From contig NC_058189.1 of assembly GCF_907165205.1 (NCBI RefSeq), positions 51,424,270 through 51,488,269 on the forward strand: a DNA stretch of 64,000 nucleotides. The letters run 5' to 3'. This DNA comes from Coccinella septempunctata. Taxonomy: Eukaryota; Arthropoda; Insecta; Coleoptera; Coccinellidae. The position numbers and the translations under genes are program-made. Positions 46,110 through 58,849 of this stretch are shown piece after piece. The notes beneath the pieces were generated by a model. That model had not been told where the DNA came from, ran no database searches, and saw only the letters and a list, made by a program, of their open reading frames with translations. How positions within the stretch are numbered: the stretch's first letter is position 1; each line of letters opens with the position of its first letter.

Positions 46110-46255
46110 CCGAAAAGATATTTTACGTCGTTATGTAGATTTGAAAAAATCGATTTTGGCCTTTTTTGTATTCCAACTTTGAGACTCTGATTTGATCTTC
46201 CTGTACATAAAAAAGTAATGAACTCTACATAACGACGTAGAATGTCTTTCGGTAA
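46110..46255. repeat. Inverted repeat, ~33-bp arms
   Basis: TACCGAAAAGATATTTTACG followed by TCGTTATGTAGA is inverted at about 46220 as TCTACATAACGACGTAGAAT then GTCTTTCGGTA. About 75 bp separates the arms. Probably a small MITE core. Confidence 0.55.
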
Positions 46256-47374
46256 CAAAGCTCAAAAAACAGATCTGGGATTGTGCGTTGCGCCTTTATG
46301 AAATCCTCAGTCTTCTACAAGCCTCCATTTGTGATTTTTTTCAAAAACAGCGGATAACTCGAAAACGGCTCAAGATGGCTATAGAGAAATGTACATAAAA
46401 TGAATGCAGAATTAAAAGATACATCCGAAAATGTCATAATACACAGGCTGTTTCATTTGAAATAAGAAATTTGGTGCCATTTCCGCTACAACGAGAAGTC
46501 ATTGGTATTTGAAAATTTTTCAGAAACGAAGTTCTAACTGACTTATATCTTCATACAAAATTTGGAAGAGATCGAATTGTTATTTTTCCATAAACTTGTA
46601 CAGGGCACTACCGGTGGAACACTCTGTATATAAACAAGCCCTTACCGCTACATAATTCATCTTTAAGCAGCTTCCGTTCTTTCTTTATATTTCGTAGAAA
46701 AAGTTGGATAATTCATATTCATTAGATCGTCCTGAAAATATGGAAAATGATAAAACGATTTCCTTTTTTCCATCGATGAAACTTTCTGGTTGAGTCTCGA
46801 TTTTTCCCCACAATGACATATCCACATGTCCAGTTATAGCCATTACAAAGGAGTGCAAGTCGAACAATGATAAATTCCTTCGTATGATGAAAAAATATTT
46901 CACATGACATTTTATCATTGTCTAATGGTAAATTCCAACAGTTGCCACGTTATATAATGCCTTCTTAAACAAATCCCGCCGTAATGCCCTTGTGAGTTTT
47001 CTCGAAAAGGAATCAATCAATCAATCCTTTAAATCCATCTTTGGTATTGCCTTTCGCGCTCTACCATTTTCCATAATATAATTGAAATGATAAATAGCAA
47101 CAGAGCTGATAGAAATCGAATTATTATATTTAGAAAAAAAAAACGTAGATATCTACTGACGTTCCTTCTAGTCATAAATGAACTATAAATGAATTACGAC
47201 TCACGCGTCCAAAATAGTAATTGATATTTTCGTGCTTTAATGAACCATATTTAACACGACCTTTCGTGATAAATATGTCAATTCGGACCTACTTTAATTG
47301 CATACCTAGGACGTGTGTCACTCTTATTTCGGGCCAATTAAGAATTTAATCGAATTTGATGTTCGGACACTTAC
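46256..47374. other. Intronic AT-rich DNA with solo MITE ends
   Basis: A CAGGCTGTTTC...ACACTCTGTATA segment (about 46445-46626) looks like a decayed member of the CAGGGTG group. The remainder has nothing recognisable. By position this is the 5' part of the intron after the 47-kb exon. Confidence 0.35.
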
Positions 47375-47467
47375 CTACTATACTGAATAACGATGAAGCT
47401 AACACTAAGACTAAAAAATTCGCCCAGGGCGGCGTTTTCTTGTGATGATATGACGATCGTCGCCTCC
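47375..47467 (-). CDS. Second coding exon of an unidentified membrane or secreted protein
   Basis: A 93-bp exon on the minus strand. The acceptor is an uninterrupted poly-T run ending in CAG (47470-47468) and the donor is GTAAGT (47374 downward). It starts with the last two bases of a codon and ends with the first base of another, so both flanking introns are phase 1. The 30 whole codons read RRRSSYHHKKTPPW followed by ANFLVLVLASSLFSIV: a basic stretch, then a 16-residue hydrophobic segment ending at the exon edge. This is what a signal-peptide or signal-anchor exon of a cell-surface protein looks like; phase-1 introns just after such a segment are common in Ig-type adhesion proteins. Phase and reading frame fit the exon at 55695-55865. 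The family is not recognised, and no following exon was found in the rest of the window. Confidence 0.65.
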
Positions 47468-47797
47468 CTGAAAAAAAAAATCTAAATCAGAAAAATAAGA
47501 TCACATTGAGGAAGATAAGAATACAACAGTGGTAGAGCTATGAATAAATCTGGGCCATCAGAAATTAATCAAATCTTCTAATAGAAGGCCTAGTGAGGTT
47601 TCATTGGTTCGAATATATACGGTGTGAGGTATTGACCAGGTAGTAAAGAAGTCAGCAAAAAACAATGAAAGATTAAAAGACCTAACAAACGCAAAAAAAT
47701 CCTGATGACCTCTGCAACTGATGCTTTATCTCTGAAGAATTTGAGTCCAAATAGACAGTAGAAGGGGCCATAAAAATAACTAAATTATATACATGTA
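47468..47797. other. Intron sequence upstream of the 47-kb exon
   Basis: Part of the 8.2-kb intron between the two coding exons; AT-rich, nothing else seen. Confidence 0.45.
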
Positions 47798-48406
47798 CAG
47801 GGTGGGCAAAGTCCGTTGTCTACTGAGGGGATCTCGAGAACTATATGAGATGAGACATTTCCTAGCTCTTTTTCAGAGAAACAAAGAATGGTAAAAACCG
47901 TAGCCTCCTACGATTCTTCGTTTTTGAGTTATTAGCAAAAAATGAGATCTTGATGATTTCGAAAAGTTCTGATAACTTTTTTGTCTTTGAAGTTTTAGAT
48001 CTGAAACTTGAACCTTCTTAGGCACTTTTATATGTAGAATCTACAGACACAAGATTTTTTTTCGATTCAAAAATAACAAATTCAATAAAAGTTTCCATTT
48101 AAAAAAACGAAAGTTCGCCTAATGATTCAAAATGAAAAAATATTTTGAGCTCGTCGGTAGATTTTACGTAAAAAAGAAGGTTCAAGTTTCAGATCTGTAA
48201 CTTCACAGACAAAAAAGTTATGAGAACTTTTCAAAATCGTCAAAATCTAATTTTTTTCTAATAACTCAAAAACTAAGAATCCTAGAAGGTTACGGTTTTC
48301 ACCGTTTGTTTCTCTGAAAATGAGCTCGGAAATATGTCATCCGTTTTCTTCTAACTCTTATAGTTCTCGAGATCCCCTCAGTAGACGACGAATTTTGCCC
48401 ACCATG
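47798..48406. mobile_element. MITE family B, full-length copy B7
   Basis: Starts CAGGGTGGGCAAAGTCCGTT and ends GAATTTTGCCCACCATG, with TA on the left. 609 bp, nearly all of it inverted arms of ~260 bp (GTAGCCTCCTACGATTCTTC and its reverse, GTTATGAGAACTTTTC) around a short centre (GCGAAC/GTTCGC region). Non-coding. Confidence 0.85.
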
Positions 48407-50199
48407 TGCAGATCAGGCACCGTTGAAATATTATGTTTTTTGAATATACCTCTACATGATTTCCTTAATATCATGAAAAAACAGTATTCTTACAGCTAGT
48501 TATTGATCGTTCAGCTTGTAAGCTCCCCCCCAAAACAAAACTAATAACTAATAAATAGCACAATATACAACCATCAGTGTCTCTATATCGATCAAATAAA
48601 CTTATTTATATATGCTACGAAGGATGATCGCGTTTGAAGAGGATATTAACAAATCGAACATGTAAGAAAGAACTATACTTCGTTGAACCTTTTTCGAAAG
48701 CGTTTTAGTCATATTAAGATTTTTCGACATAACTAACTGTCCCCGCAGAATTACAGAGCTAGCTGAGCAGCGTTGTGAGAAAGTTCTCATGGAACAACGA
48801 GCATATTATCATTTTATTTGAACTATCTTAGCACGACATTCAGGTCGTTCATATATTATAAATAACGACGATCTCTAATGGTATTCGACGAGGTTGTTTT
48901 GTCTGAGGAAGAAATATAATAGCGAATGTTGCACGTCGCAAAAAATCAGGAAGAATCAGAAAGAGACGGGCAAAAAATGGGAACAATGCCCCATAAAACA
49001 CTGCGAGGTTATGTAAAGAGGACCGATGTCATATTGTAATAAGCGCAATTTTTCTCGTTGCATATGTAGCCAGCTGGAATTTCGAGCATTATGAATTATT
49101 CCCTATATATAAATACATATGCCAGCCACACCTCTATATCTTCAATATATGATATATGATGAAAAAAATGAATATCTACTCAAAATTACAAAGAAAAGTG
49201 ATTGATTTACAATCATATCTTTGGCATGAAAATGTACTGGGAAAAAAATAAACGTGAAAACATGTTTCTGAAGCCCCATCTGGAAGACTACAAATAAGGC
49301 CGATGAAGAAGCTACTAGTAGCAAAGTATCACGTCGAAAACATTGTCTAACAAAGATGGTCGGTACATTCTGAATTCATAATGTCCTCATAACTGAAACG
49401 TGTCTAGAGCATTAGAGGAGGCGATGAGAATACCCATTTTCGTGACTGCATTCCGAAGAATTTTCAAGCTTTGAACAATGTTCCCAAATCCTAATTATTG
49501 AATAATGATATGAGTTTCTACGAAGGAAAGAATTGAGGCAAAAAAATCTTGATATTTCTGTATAAAATGCTACCTGGATAATAATTTTAATGAAATGATA
49601 ACTAAGGATTTTTTGGATAACTGCAACAATGAAATTACTTTGTTTACCGAAAATAATACAGAAATTTTGATGAGGGTTCGTCTTCAACCTTGATTTGAAA
49701 AAATTGTAGGTCCAATGAAACAACAAAATATTTCAAACAAAACAAACAATTTTTATATTGAAAATTTGAACTCCTATTATACAGAATGAATACAGAATTA
49801 AACCATCTAAATACATTGCAAGTTGCCTGAAATGTATTGGGAAAGGCATGATATAAATAAGCGTATAGTTCTAGACTGAATTAATCGAATGTAGGTAGTA
49901 CCTGAAGAACAGCAAATTCTGAAATTTTTCATGAAGTAGATACACAAGCATTTACACGTGTTCAACAAGCTCATGCAACTGTTATGACATACACGAACAT
50001 AGTAACACTTGCCTCGAAGGAACAGTCGTTCATTCGTTCATTGAAAAATAAAGGTTAACCGTTCTCGGTTAATTGAGAAAAAATCGGCGAAAAAGCCTCT
50101 GAATGACTAGTTTATAACGAGCTGCTTTAACATAATAAATCGATTCGAGAGAGATATGCAATTATGAACATTTAATATACCTTCTATTTGTTGATAATT
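48407..50199. other. AT-rich intronic DNA
   Basis: Several short frames, none supported. No repeats recognised. Confidence 0.35.
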
Positions 50200-50460
50200 T
50201 CTCACGATCGCAGTGATTTTATCGCATTGTGAAAGAAACGTTTCTATTTATAAACCGCCTCGCAGGCTTCGGGTGCCTAGGACGCGTTATATCACAGCAT
50301 TTTATACGCTCATTGTGTGGCACCCACCTTTACGGGAGATGATGCTTCCTGAAAACGGATCATCCTACCGCAGTTTGATAGCAAAACGGAAATATCGAGA
50401 GAGGGATAAGTCTTGTCAGCGTGCAATATCGGTTTTCTCTCAATATAGATGAGGTTGGCA
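50200..50460. other. Moderately GC-rich single-copy island
   Basis: Contains CCGCCTCGCAGGCTTCGGGT; the 79-codon plus frame (50213-50452) has no supporting signals. Candidate regulatory DNA within the 8.2-kb intron. Confidence 0.3.
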
Positions 50461-50993
50461 TAACAATTCTAACTGTCACTATGCCGAATAAAATAGAAAA
50501 AAAAATAGCAGCTACTGACGTACTCTAGTAATAGGACGTTTATTTCTCGCTTTTGAGCTTAAGAGGGGACTACACCGTTTTAGTGGTCAGTTCAAAAAAA
50601 CAAAATGAATATCTTAGGTCAGAAACCACTAATTCATAAGGGGTTTTCATTATAATCCAATTCAATCAGTTCGTCATCTCGGAAAGTCAGAAATTTCTAA
50701 TTCGTCAAACGGAAAAAAATTTTTTTTTTTATTGAAGAACAAATATTCATTCTTGTTATTAACATTCCGAGGTGCAATTATCTCTTGTATGAATTTCCAC
50801 ATCAAAAAATTTCTCGAAAAGTCCCGTTATTGGCTACAATTCGTAACCTGGTGAAATTGAAAAAAAGACATTCGTTAAGTGCAGCTATCTTTTCTACGAA
50901 AGTGGAAACTATTGTAATATTCGTAACTTCTACTTATCGTTCAAGTGTTCTGGCAACACCCCACATTCTGGTCAATTTCGATAGCAAATCTAT

Positions 50994-51424
50994 AGGGTGA
51001 TATTTTTTCCGGAACACTGTCCCCTGTTTTCTTCCAGAACTTTTTTTTTGTGAGATACTGTTGATTTTGAAAAATTTAAAGAAAAGCTTTGTTGTTATAC
51101 TAAACTCTCTTGTCTCTTGTAGTTTTGTCGTACCTGCTACCGATTTCGAGAAAAAACTTTGAATGATTCTCTCAAAATCCTCAGAAACATCCAAATTGTA
51201 ATGAAAATTCAGTTAGTAAGCTGGGGTTCATAAATTCATTTTGAGAATTAAACTCGGTATTCCTAGAAATGTGTTTTCACAACCTGATTTGATACTAATC
51301 CAAAAATTCAAACTTCAACACCCTTTATCTCGAAAACGAAACGGTTGCGCTCCCATATTCATGAGACTTTTTTTTTCTTAAAATTATCCAAGGAATTTCC
51401 CCTCTTCGTTTGTACATCACCCTG
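50994..51424. repeat. Probable MITE with (C/T)AGGGTGAT ends
   Basis: Left end ATAGGGTGATATTTTTTCCG, right end ACATCACCCTG before TA. The match between ends is short. The interior holds MITE-type phrases such as TTTATCTCGAAAACGAAACG. Non-coding. Confidence 0.4.
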
Positions 51425-54239
51425 TATTGCTGAGCTTGAAATGGTAGGTATTACTAAAAATCAAAGACAACCTTTATTATCTGAAGTCGAAAACCGCTAC
51501 AGTAGATCACTCAGGTAACCTCTTTGAATTATATCCATAGGCCAAATGTTCAAAATTTCGTTTTCGATCAATTCCAATGATTTCCGAGTAAAAGCATAAA
51601 GAGCAGAATAACGTCATATTATAGCACTACTTCAAAAGTGAAGTCGTAGCTATAATGCCATAAAACGTTACATAATTGCATCGTTTCTACTGAAAACAAC
51701 GACATAACATTGACAAATTTCGAGTTCACTCGTGAAACATTGATTCTATTCGAAAGTCGTCCACTAATTTACGTTTAAGTGATCGCGAACGTGGTCGTTT
51801 ATTCATGGGCGTTCAATTTGTTTGGAGGTTTGTAGAACGAGAAGCCATTCATTACTCGATAGGTAAGTACGAAGTTCAAACTTCGAACGTGATATTACTG
51901 TCCCCAATTGCGTCTATACTAAGAAAATCAACATTCTGGAAAGGAGTTTTATTTTCGAGCATTTTCCTGAATGCCTCATGGAAACTAGTAACGAAGTTAA
52001 TCATGCATAATAGAGAACTCACTCACTGGATGAATACTCTCTCAATTGGAGCTCTAATAATCCATAATCACACTCTTCACGTGTACATATATGTTGAACT
52101 ACTTGATAAATTACGTCAGGGTTTTTATCATCCCTAAAGAAGACACACACAAAAAAATGTTGCGATGATTTAGTGAATGAAAATGAAAAAAAAAAACAGC
52201 CTCTAGTGTTGGAATCTCAGTACTTTCTTCCATAGAAAATATAGATCCCATCTGCAAAGTTCCGTTGATATAACAAACAAAATCTTATCTGAAAACTTCC
52301 ACACAAGACCGACAGTGGCGAAAATAAAGCAGAACAAAGAATTGCCGAGACATCTCTAACGCCCACGCAGCAACAGCAAGTGAGCATTTCCTCCACATAT
52401 AAAGTAATTAAGGAATTCACATTTTATCCCGCAAATGAGGCCGGAATTTGGAATGATCGCATAATTGTGTGAGGGATGTCAATTTTTTTTAATGACGAGT
52501 GAGCATTACAAAAACGACCCACTAATGCGGTGTACTCATCAAGTAATATATCGTAATCAAGTGTCTAATCGGACAGAACAAACTACATAATTCATCAGAA
52601 GCGGAGTTTGCCATGCACAAAATTAAATGCAGCATGAATTTTGTCTTCGCGGAACTCGTTTATGAAGAAATCAAAAGTTAATTCTGATATAGCTGGCATT
52701 GATATCGCATCGAAATCCTATTGTTGTTGTCTATGCCATAGATTTCCCTCAATGACCTTGCCACCTTCTACGTCATCACCCTTCCAAAGGGACTTGAACT
52801 GAATTGCATCTCCCATATACTAAAAATTGATAAATCCTAGGACAACTCGATGTCTATACGAATTTTCTAGTAAAAGTCAAAATATTTGCGTTACCTTGAA
52901 TGATTTACGCGAAACCCTGTACAATGTGGAAGACCCTAACGAGGAGATTTTTTGTTGTCGAGTATACTGAACCACATAAGAAATGAATTTCCAAACCGCC
53001 TCAGAAGGGGACAGAATCCTGTGAAACTCCCTACATCAATGGTATGTAGGAATCAAATCGGTCGAGTTGGTCCGAAATGGACGATGACCACCAACTGACC
53101 TTTCCCTTAGTGAGATTGGAGGCCCAGGTTGCGAGTATCACGCCATTGCACCACACGCAATCGCCAATAAATTCAAGTGATTACCCGAAACAAGGACAGC
53201 TTTGAAATATTCACAGGAAGAATCAATCTGAATAAATGCCACCTTTAAGATATCGATCATCTGCGATATTGGGTTGATATCAATTATTCATACCTCCGAA
53301 CTGTTTCCAAAGTGGTACCGAAAACTGGAATACACATACAGTGTGTCCCCCAACGTTAAAAACGTCCACTGTATATCCAAGTATATACTAGGAGTTCAAT
53401 TATAAATCTTCGGTGGAGATTCTCATCTTTTAGCTAAATGAACCTTTTCGATGGAATTTTATCTCATTTTTGATAAATATTGGAAATTTTACTCATAATT
53501 ATTTCATAAAAAATAAATCATTTTGATGTATTTTTTATGGAATATCTTTGAAACTTCAGATTTTGAAATAACCATTTCAACCGTTTCCCAAAAAAAAAAT
53601 CATTTTAAGTACTTAAAATTTAAAGCGTTTCGTTTCTATTGCACAAGTTGGCAATATCGACTGAAATATGCGTTGATAATAAAGGACAACAAATACACTA
53701 TCTAGATGAGATAGACAAAAATGGCTGCCTAGGAAGTCTGCGACGAACGAGGAAGGTCGTAAAATTTTATGGGATTTTTATGGCCGGTTGCTGCTGAGGC
53801 TCGCCAGTGTGTACGCGCCTTATGATGGCTGTAAATCAACAGCCGTTATTTTATAAACAAGTCATTGTTCTTTGTATCTTCTAGTAGGCGCTGTTGCCAA
53901 ATCGTAAACTAGAAACGAAGCGATTTAAATTTTAAAACCTCATATTTGAAGAATGATTTTCAATAGTTTCTGTGGTGCATTTGAAAAATTCATGAATGAA
54001 ACTCATAATTATTCAGTTTGAACTTACATATGCTGTGATAACCCAAATTGAGGAGAATTCCCCCATCCATGAACCCATAGCGAAAATATCAAAGGACTAT
54101 ATTTTTAGAGGGAAAATATTGAAATTATACGATTGTAATCCAAACCAAGAAGAAATCCCTCATTAAATTTGCGTCTTCTGAAAATTGCAAGTGTTGCAAG
54201 TACTCTGCTGTTAAAGACTCAGCCACATAGATTTGTATA
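51425..54239. other. AT-rich intronic DNA
   Basis: Holds a short hairpin (TATAGCACTACTTC / GAAGTCGTAGCTATA near 51620-51655) and a CAGTGTGTCCCCCAACG terminus-like motif near 53340. The 110-codon plus frame at 51805-52137 has no domain or splice support. No gene called. Confidence 0.35.
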
Positions 54240-54815
54240 CAGGGTGTTGTTTCAACGGAGACGCGGATCTGAATTACGCTTAAGCAGTGAAATTTTCTAT
54301 TTATTTTTTCAACACGTATTCATTGAGGTCAATTGAGGCTATATTTCGAAATTGTTTTTGAATATACAGTATGTCTGAGGAAAGTGGTAGGACTCAAATA
54401 TACTTATGTTTCTTCACCCTTTAATTTACTGCAGATTTAGTAGAAAGCATAGTGAAAATAAGACCAAGTTTATTCGACATTTCATGTGCTTAAAACCGTT
54501 TCTGAGATATTTCGCTTTTTCGTAAATTTGAGAGGCTCGGAAAAAACAAGATAACTTCGATTGGAATGAGATTTTGGTTGTGAATTATAAAGTGATGACA
54601 CTGCATATATCATTATTATTCAAAACTATGCTGGGTGTTCGAAATGAGACAACTCATTGACGACATATTCAAACTATAATTTCAAACTTTTGTTCACAGA
54701 CTGCTCATTCCACCAAATTCATTTCAGTTTAATTTCGAAAATTTCAGCACATGAGATGTCAAATAAACTTAAGTCTTATTTTCACCATGCGTTTTAAATC
54801 TGCGGTAAAATACAG
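54240..54815. repeat. Nested CAGGGTG-group fragments with inverted arms
   Basis: CAGGGTGTTGTTTCAACGG starts at 54240. From ~54414 CACCCTTTAATTTACTGCAG ... GTGAAAATAAGACCAAGTTT is inverted at ~54735-54815 (AAACTTAAGTCTTATTTTCA ... GCGGTAAAATACAGGGTG). These arms point their CAGGGTG tips outward in the opposite sense to normal copies, so this may be the join of two adjacent elements. Confidence 0.45.
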
Positions 54816-55694
54816 GGTGTGTCCCGTAAGAAAAAACATATATTTGACTCCTACTACTTTCTTGTATATTCAAAAACAATTACAAGATTGACCAACGATT
54901 CCGTGTGGAAAAAATTCGAAAATTTCACTTTCCTTCACCAGGTGACAGTATGCTCCCCCATTTGTTGGCATACAGAAATTTTGAAGTTCAATAACTCGGA
55001 AACGAAACCTCATCGGCAAAAAAATTCTTTTACGTTTTATGAAGAATATCAGTGTATATATGCGCTTTCTTTTTCACTCGAGTTTTGAATCAAATCCAAC
55101 TCCAATTGAGCCCTAGTCTCCCCACTTGAGAGTTATGTTTCCGTCACCATAGACGAGTCTGGTTTTGACCATGAAGTTCAACAACCAGTGAATAATGGCT
55201 CATTATAATCAAATGAATCGAAGATTGACAAATGTCATTATCCACATGTATAGAGATAGATTATGATCAGATTATTCAATGGTTGTGTTAAAAAGTATTA
55301 TGCTTAATCCTCAATTTTCAATACTTTTATCCGTTGGCATCTCATGTTGTATCAAATTTCATTTTATCTTCAGTGGTTTCCTCGGTGGTTTCAAAAAGAT
55401 ACCTAAACGGTTTTTGGGTTCAATTCCAAAGTTTCATCATTGGACATAATCAACCAGTATCGAGTATAGTGAACCACAGCCTTCTAAAGTACATATAGAC
55501 TGCTAGCTGTGTGTGAACATGCCCGTCTGAGCTTCGAGTCGAAGTTTTCCGAATAATTCAACCGTACCATCTCCTTTCGGACGACCCCCGTGTAAAAGCC
55601 ACAAAGGCCTACTTCCCCACAACGTGTACAAACCGACGAAACTAAACTAATATAGTAACGAATCAGCAGTTACACACACCGTAGGGTTACTGAC
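54816..55694. other. Intronic DNA with a solo CAGGGTG terminus
   Basis: The CAGGGTGTGTCCCGTAAG terminus at about 54813 begins MITE-like text. The 89-codon plus frame inside it is not a gene. Nearer the exon (55500-55690) the sequence is unique and less AT-rich. Confidence 0.35.
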
Positions 55695-55865
55695 CTGAGA
55701 ATCTGGCTAGGAAACGATGGAAGCCTGTCGTGGCAAGCGCCAGTTGCGCCAGGTACCGCTGAAGAAGGATGACGGGCCGGGGGGCGCACGGGGGCTCGAC
55801 GGACGCCGCCCCCGTCGGGGGATAGTAGCGCCCCCACTTCCACGAGGGCCGCATCATGTGCGCCA
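55695..55865 (-). CDS. First coding exon (probable start) of the same unidentified gene
   Basis: A 171-bp GC-rich exon on the minus strand between a TTTTTTTTCAG acceptor (ending 55866) and a GTCAGTAA donor (55694 downward). Two adjacent ATG codons sit at 55857-55852, 8 bases into the exon; the first is taken as start. It encodes 54 residues beginning MMRPSWKWGRYYPPTG and including EPPCAPRPVILLQRYLAQLA and FHRFLARFS, then one extra base. That phase exactly fits the exon at 47375-47467, giving FSG-RRRSS at the join. The frame stays open upstream through the acceptor, so a start in an earlier exon is possible. The acceptor itself shows that at least one exon lies further upstream, beyond 55866. 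The N-terminus is Pro/Arg-rich, with no domain recognised. Confidence 0.65.
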
Positions 55866-56724
55866 CTGAAAAAAAAATCAGATAGATAAAAACAATCACA
55901 CGAAATACACTATAAATCGTTATAAATTTGTTCGGAATCAGTCAAGGGGTAAGGCAGGTTTGAAAACGAAGTTTCACTTCAAGGTTTTTTCTTTAAAGGG
56001 GAACATATGTATATTTAAACCTAAGTTACTCGAAAACCTATTTTGGATCTTTTCTTGAAGAAAAAGCGGTATAAAATACTTTTCTGATACGTATCATCCA
56101 AAAAAACTGGTTATCCTTGAAAACTACCCCTAGTGTGTCTCAATAATGATTAAATAAAGGATCTTGGTATCTTCCAATAATGCCTACCAGTTGGATATAT
56201 TGTCGTATATTTATATTACCATGTCAGAAGAAATAGCAAAAAGGCCCTTCTTAATAAGGGTTGGAACACCCTTAATAAGCTGTTTCTGTTATGAGTTTTT
56301 TGACGAAAAACACTTCTATTTTGGTGGTCTATCACTCCTAGAAATATTGCTCGACATATCCGAATCACCTAATATAATGACAGCAGGATAAATTTTAATT
56401 TTTTTCTTCCTCTTTTTGTATTCTTCGTTGATTATTATCATTATTACCTTCATTATAATTGTCATTATTTTTATGAGTATCAAAAATGACCAACAGATTT
56501 TTATTAGTGGAAAGGAAAATCAGTTATTCTTCTTATTTTATCAATTCAGTCTCCAAACAAAATCCTCTAACAGTCTAAAATAAATTTCAACGAGTCTATT
56601 TTTTTTTTAAATTCAGGGCATGCCAGTTGAAAAAATGAGAATGAGAAATAATGGACATTTTTTAAAGGTCAGTTCCGAAAAATCGCAGTGTCTTTCGGAC
56701 CACCTGTAGTGAGTAAAAACCGAA
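55866..56724. other. Upstream intron DNA
   Basis: AT-rich with some MITE-like phrases; the 75-codon plus frame at 56164-56391 is unsupported. Confidence 0.35.
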
Positions 56725-57083
56725 CAAGACTTGAGAACTCCCCGGGAATTCAATAAAAAAAAAAACATTCATTCATCTCGATATGATCTCTAAAAAAATC
56801 AAAACCATGAAATTTGTCGGAAAAAGTGCCTACGTCAAAAAGGCAGACACAAATCATGACAATTGAGATTTTTCGAAATCAGAGTTTCATGTAGATTCAG
56901 AATATGATATAGAAACTGCGTATTCTAGTTTGAAGACAGAGGGTGGCATCGTGTTTAACCACTTTCGGACCACCCTATATAGTCAAAAATAATATCAGCT
57001 TATGCCCTGAGATGAGTCGATTCCGCCAAAGTTTGAATCATTTTCCTAACTTAAAATTACTAACAGTTATCGACCGATCACCC
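56725..57083 (+). repeat. Repeat family G, copy G2
   Basis: Matches G1 at 20820-21177 (for example TTTCATGTAGATTCAGAATA, GAGTCGATTCCGCCAAAG) and ends at ATCACCCTG before TA, showing that G also belongs to the CAGGGTG group. Confidence 0.6.
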
Positions 57084-58439
57084 TGTATAGTAAAAAAATC
57101 ATTCTAGCCATAATAATTCACAGTTTTCCCAAAAATGCCTCACAATTTCATGTGAAATACTTGAGATGTATCTGCTCTAGATATTACCCAATATTACCCT
57201 TTTCTACAAAAAAGTTTCAGGACAAAGTTTGCGAAAAACTCGAAATCGGAAATTTTCACGATTACTTTACTCTCACTGAAACTTATAAGTGTTGATCGTT
57301 TTTCTACTTTCGCTTAGAAAGTGAAAACTGAAAATTTTACTGCAGTCGAAATCTTTCATCGGCTTTGATAGAAAAGTTACCATCATAAACGATAAAGTAG
57401 TGGTAATGAGGAAAACAACTTTTAACTGATTAAATTCAATTTTATAATCAATTTTTCGGGCAAACCCTAACAAGATGTAAACAAAATGAAAATACATCAC
57501 ACACTTAAAATTACCAATTAATGTACCTCACATTTCATCGAAATACTGAAGTGCCTTGTGAGAGAATATTTGCTAATTGCTGATTTTGCAGTCTATTGAC
57601 CTCATTATCTATTTGCAAATTAAATTCCGCGAGACTTATTTAACAGAGTGCCTCATTTAATTCCGCAACGCTGTTTTTGCGTGTGTTAATTGATTTATTC
57701 AACGTAACATCACATAAAAATTTAATAATTTGGTGGTAACAACCTCGCTTCGTGGGGTGGTCTGAACGAGGAGTGGTTCTCTTAAAAAAAAAACGAATTC
57801 AGCATAATGATCCTTTCACATGCAATTATGATTTGCAAAAAACGTTAAACCCAAATTTAAATTCAGTTATTCTCAAATACTGTGTAGATGTGGTCGAAGA
57901 AAATCTTTAATTGAATTAAAAAAATGCTATTTTCATAGAGTGTATTTTCATTACACGTATAGTTGAAGATTTGCTATGAAATAATTAATTAAAAATCAAT
58001 TTCTAACAGTTTATGAAACTTCAAAACATATAAATAGCGATACATGTTTGTAATAAAAAAATATTTCTTCTCCAGAGTCTACGAAACGTATTTAAATTCA
58101 TGGAACTGATCAAGTTGTATAGGTACATAAAAAGACCAACAAGCTACTTGCAACTTGAATACCCCAACAAAATTGTACTTCGTGTTTCGAACCCATAAAT
58201 TGTACCGACAAATCATCGACTGAAATATGTATAACAAAAAACGAACAATTTCCAAATTTTCCTGTCGACAAAACGCCGTTAACGAAATTGAGAAATCGCC
58301 AGGAAAATCCTTCGGAATTATTGAATTGCGTGTCTGGTGTCCTTATGATTGCGATGGGCTCCCATGATTTTACCATTGCCAAGGGACCTAATTGATAGTT
58401 TTCCCACTATGCAAACATCGTAGACAAATATATCATTTC
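57084..58439. other. AT-rich DNA
   Basis: No repeat or gene recognised. The 75- and 90-codon minus frames lack splice and domain support. Confidence 0.35.
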
Positions 58440-58630
58440 CTTGGTCAGCGGCCGATTAAATGTATGCTTATAAAATGGAAAGTTATTTCCGAGTGAATAG
58501 GCTGCTTATTTAGACGTCTGGGGATCTGCGGCCAATTAGTGTTGGGGAGACCGATGGAGGAATTTGTTGTTTCGTGCAAGAGCAACAAACGAATTGGCCA
58601 GACGAGATCGATTGGCAATTTCAAGAACGG
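58440..58630. other. Moderately GC-rich single-copy island
   Basis: Contains two GCGGCC(G/A)ATTA motifs (58448 and 58530), a spaced repeat of the kind seen in regulatory DNA. No open frame over 60 codons. Confidence 0.3.
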
Positions 58631-58849
58631 CGCATGAAAATACCGAAGCTAAAAAAAAATGCTGCATAATAAATTAGAAATTTCAGGAAATATTCAACTG
58701 AATTGTCAATTTTTTTACACAGGATGTAAACCAATAATTTCGAAAACATTTAGAGGGTGATTCCTTGTCGAAAGGTTTTTAAAATAATTTTTTTCAGCAA
58801 AATTTGTTTTGCAAAGATTTTTTTTCTCATCGATATTAAAATAGGTATA

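Noticed and set aside
51805..52137. 110-codon plus-strand frame inside the 8.2-kb intron
   Set aside because: No recognised domain, AT-rich composition like the surrounding non-coding DNA, and no splice evidence.
53000..53170. Less AT-rich patch that looked like a possible retroelement or exon fragment
   Set aside because: No frame translates to a recognisable protein, and no splice signals or repeat partner were found in the window.
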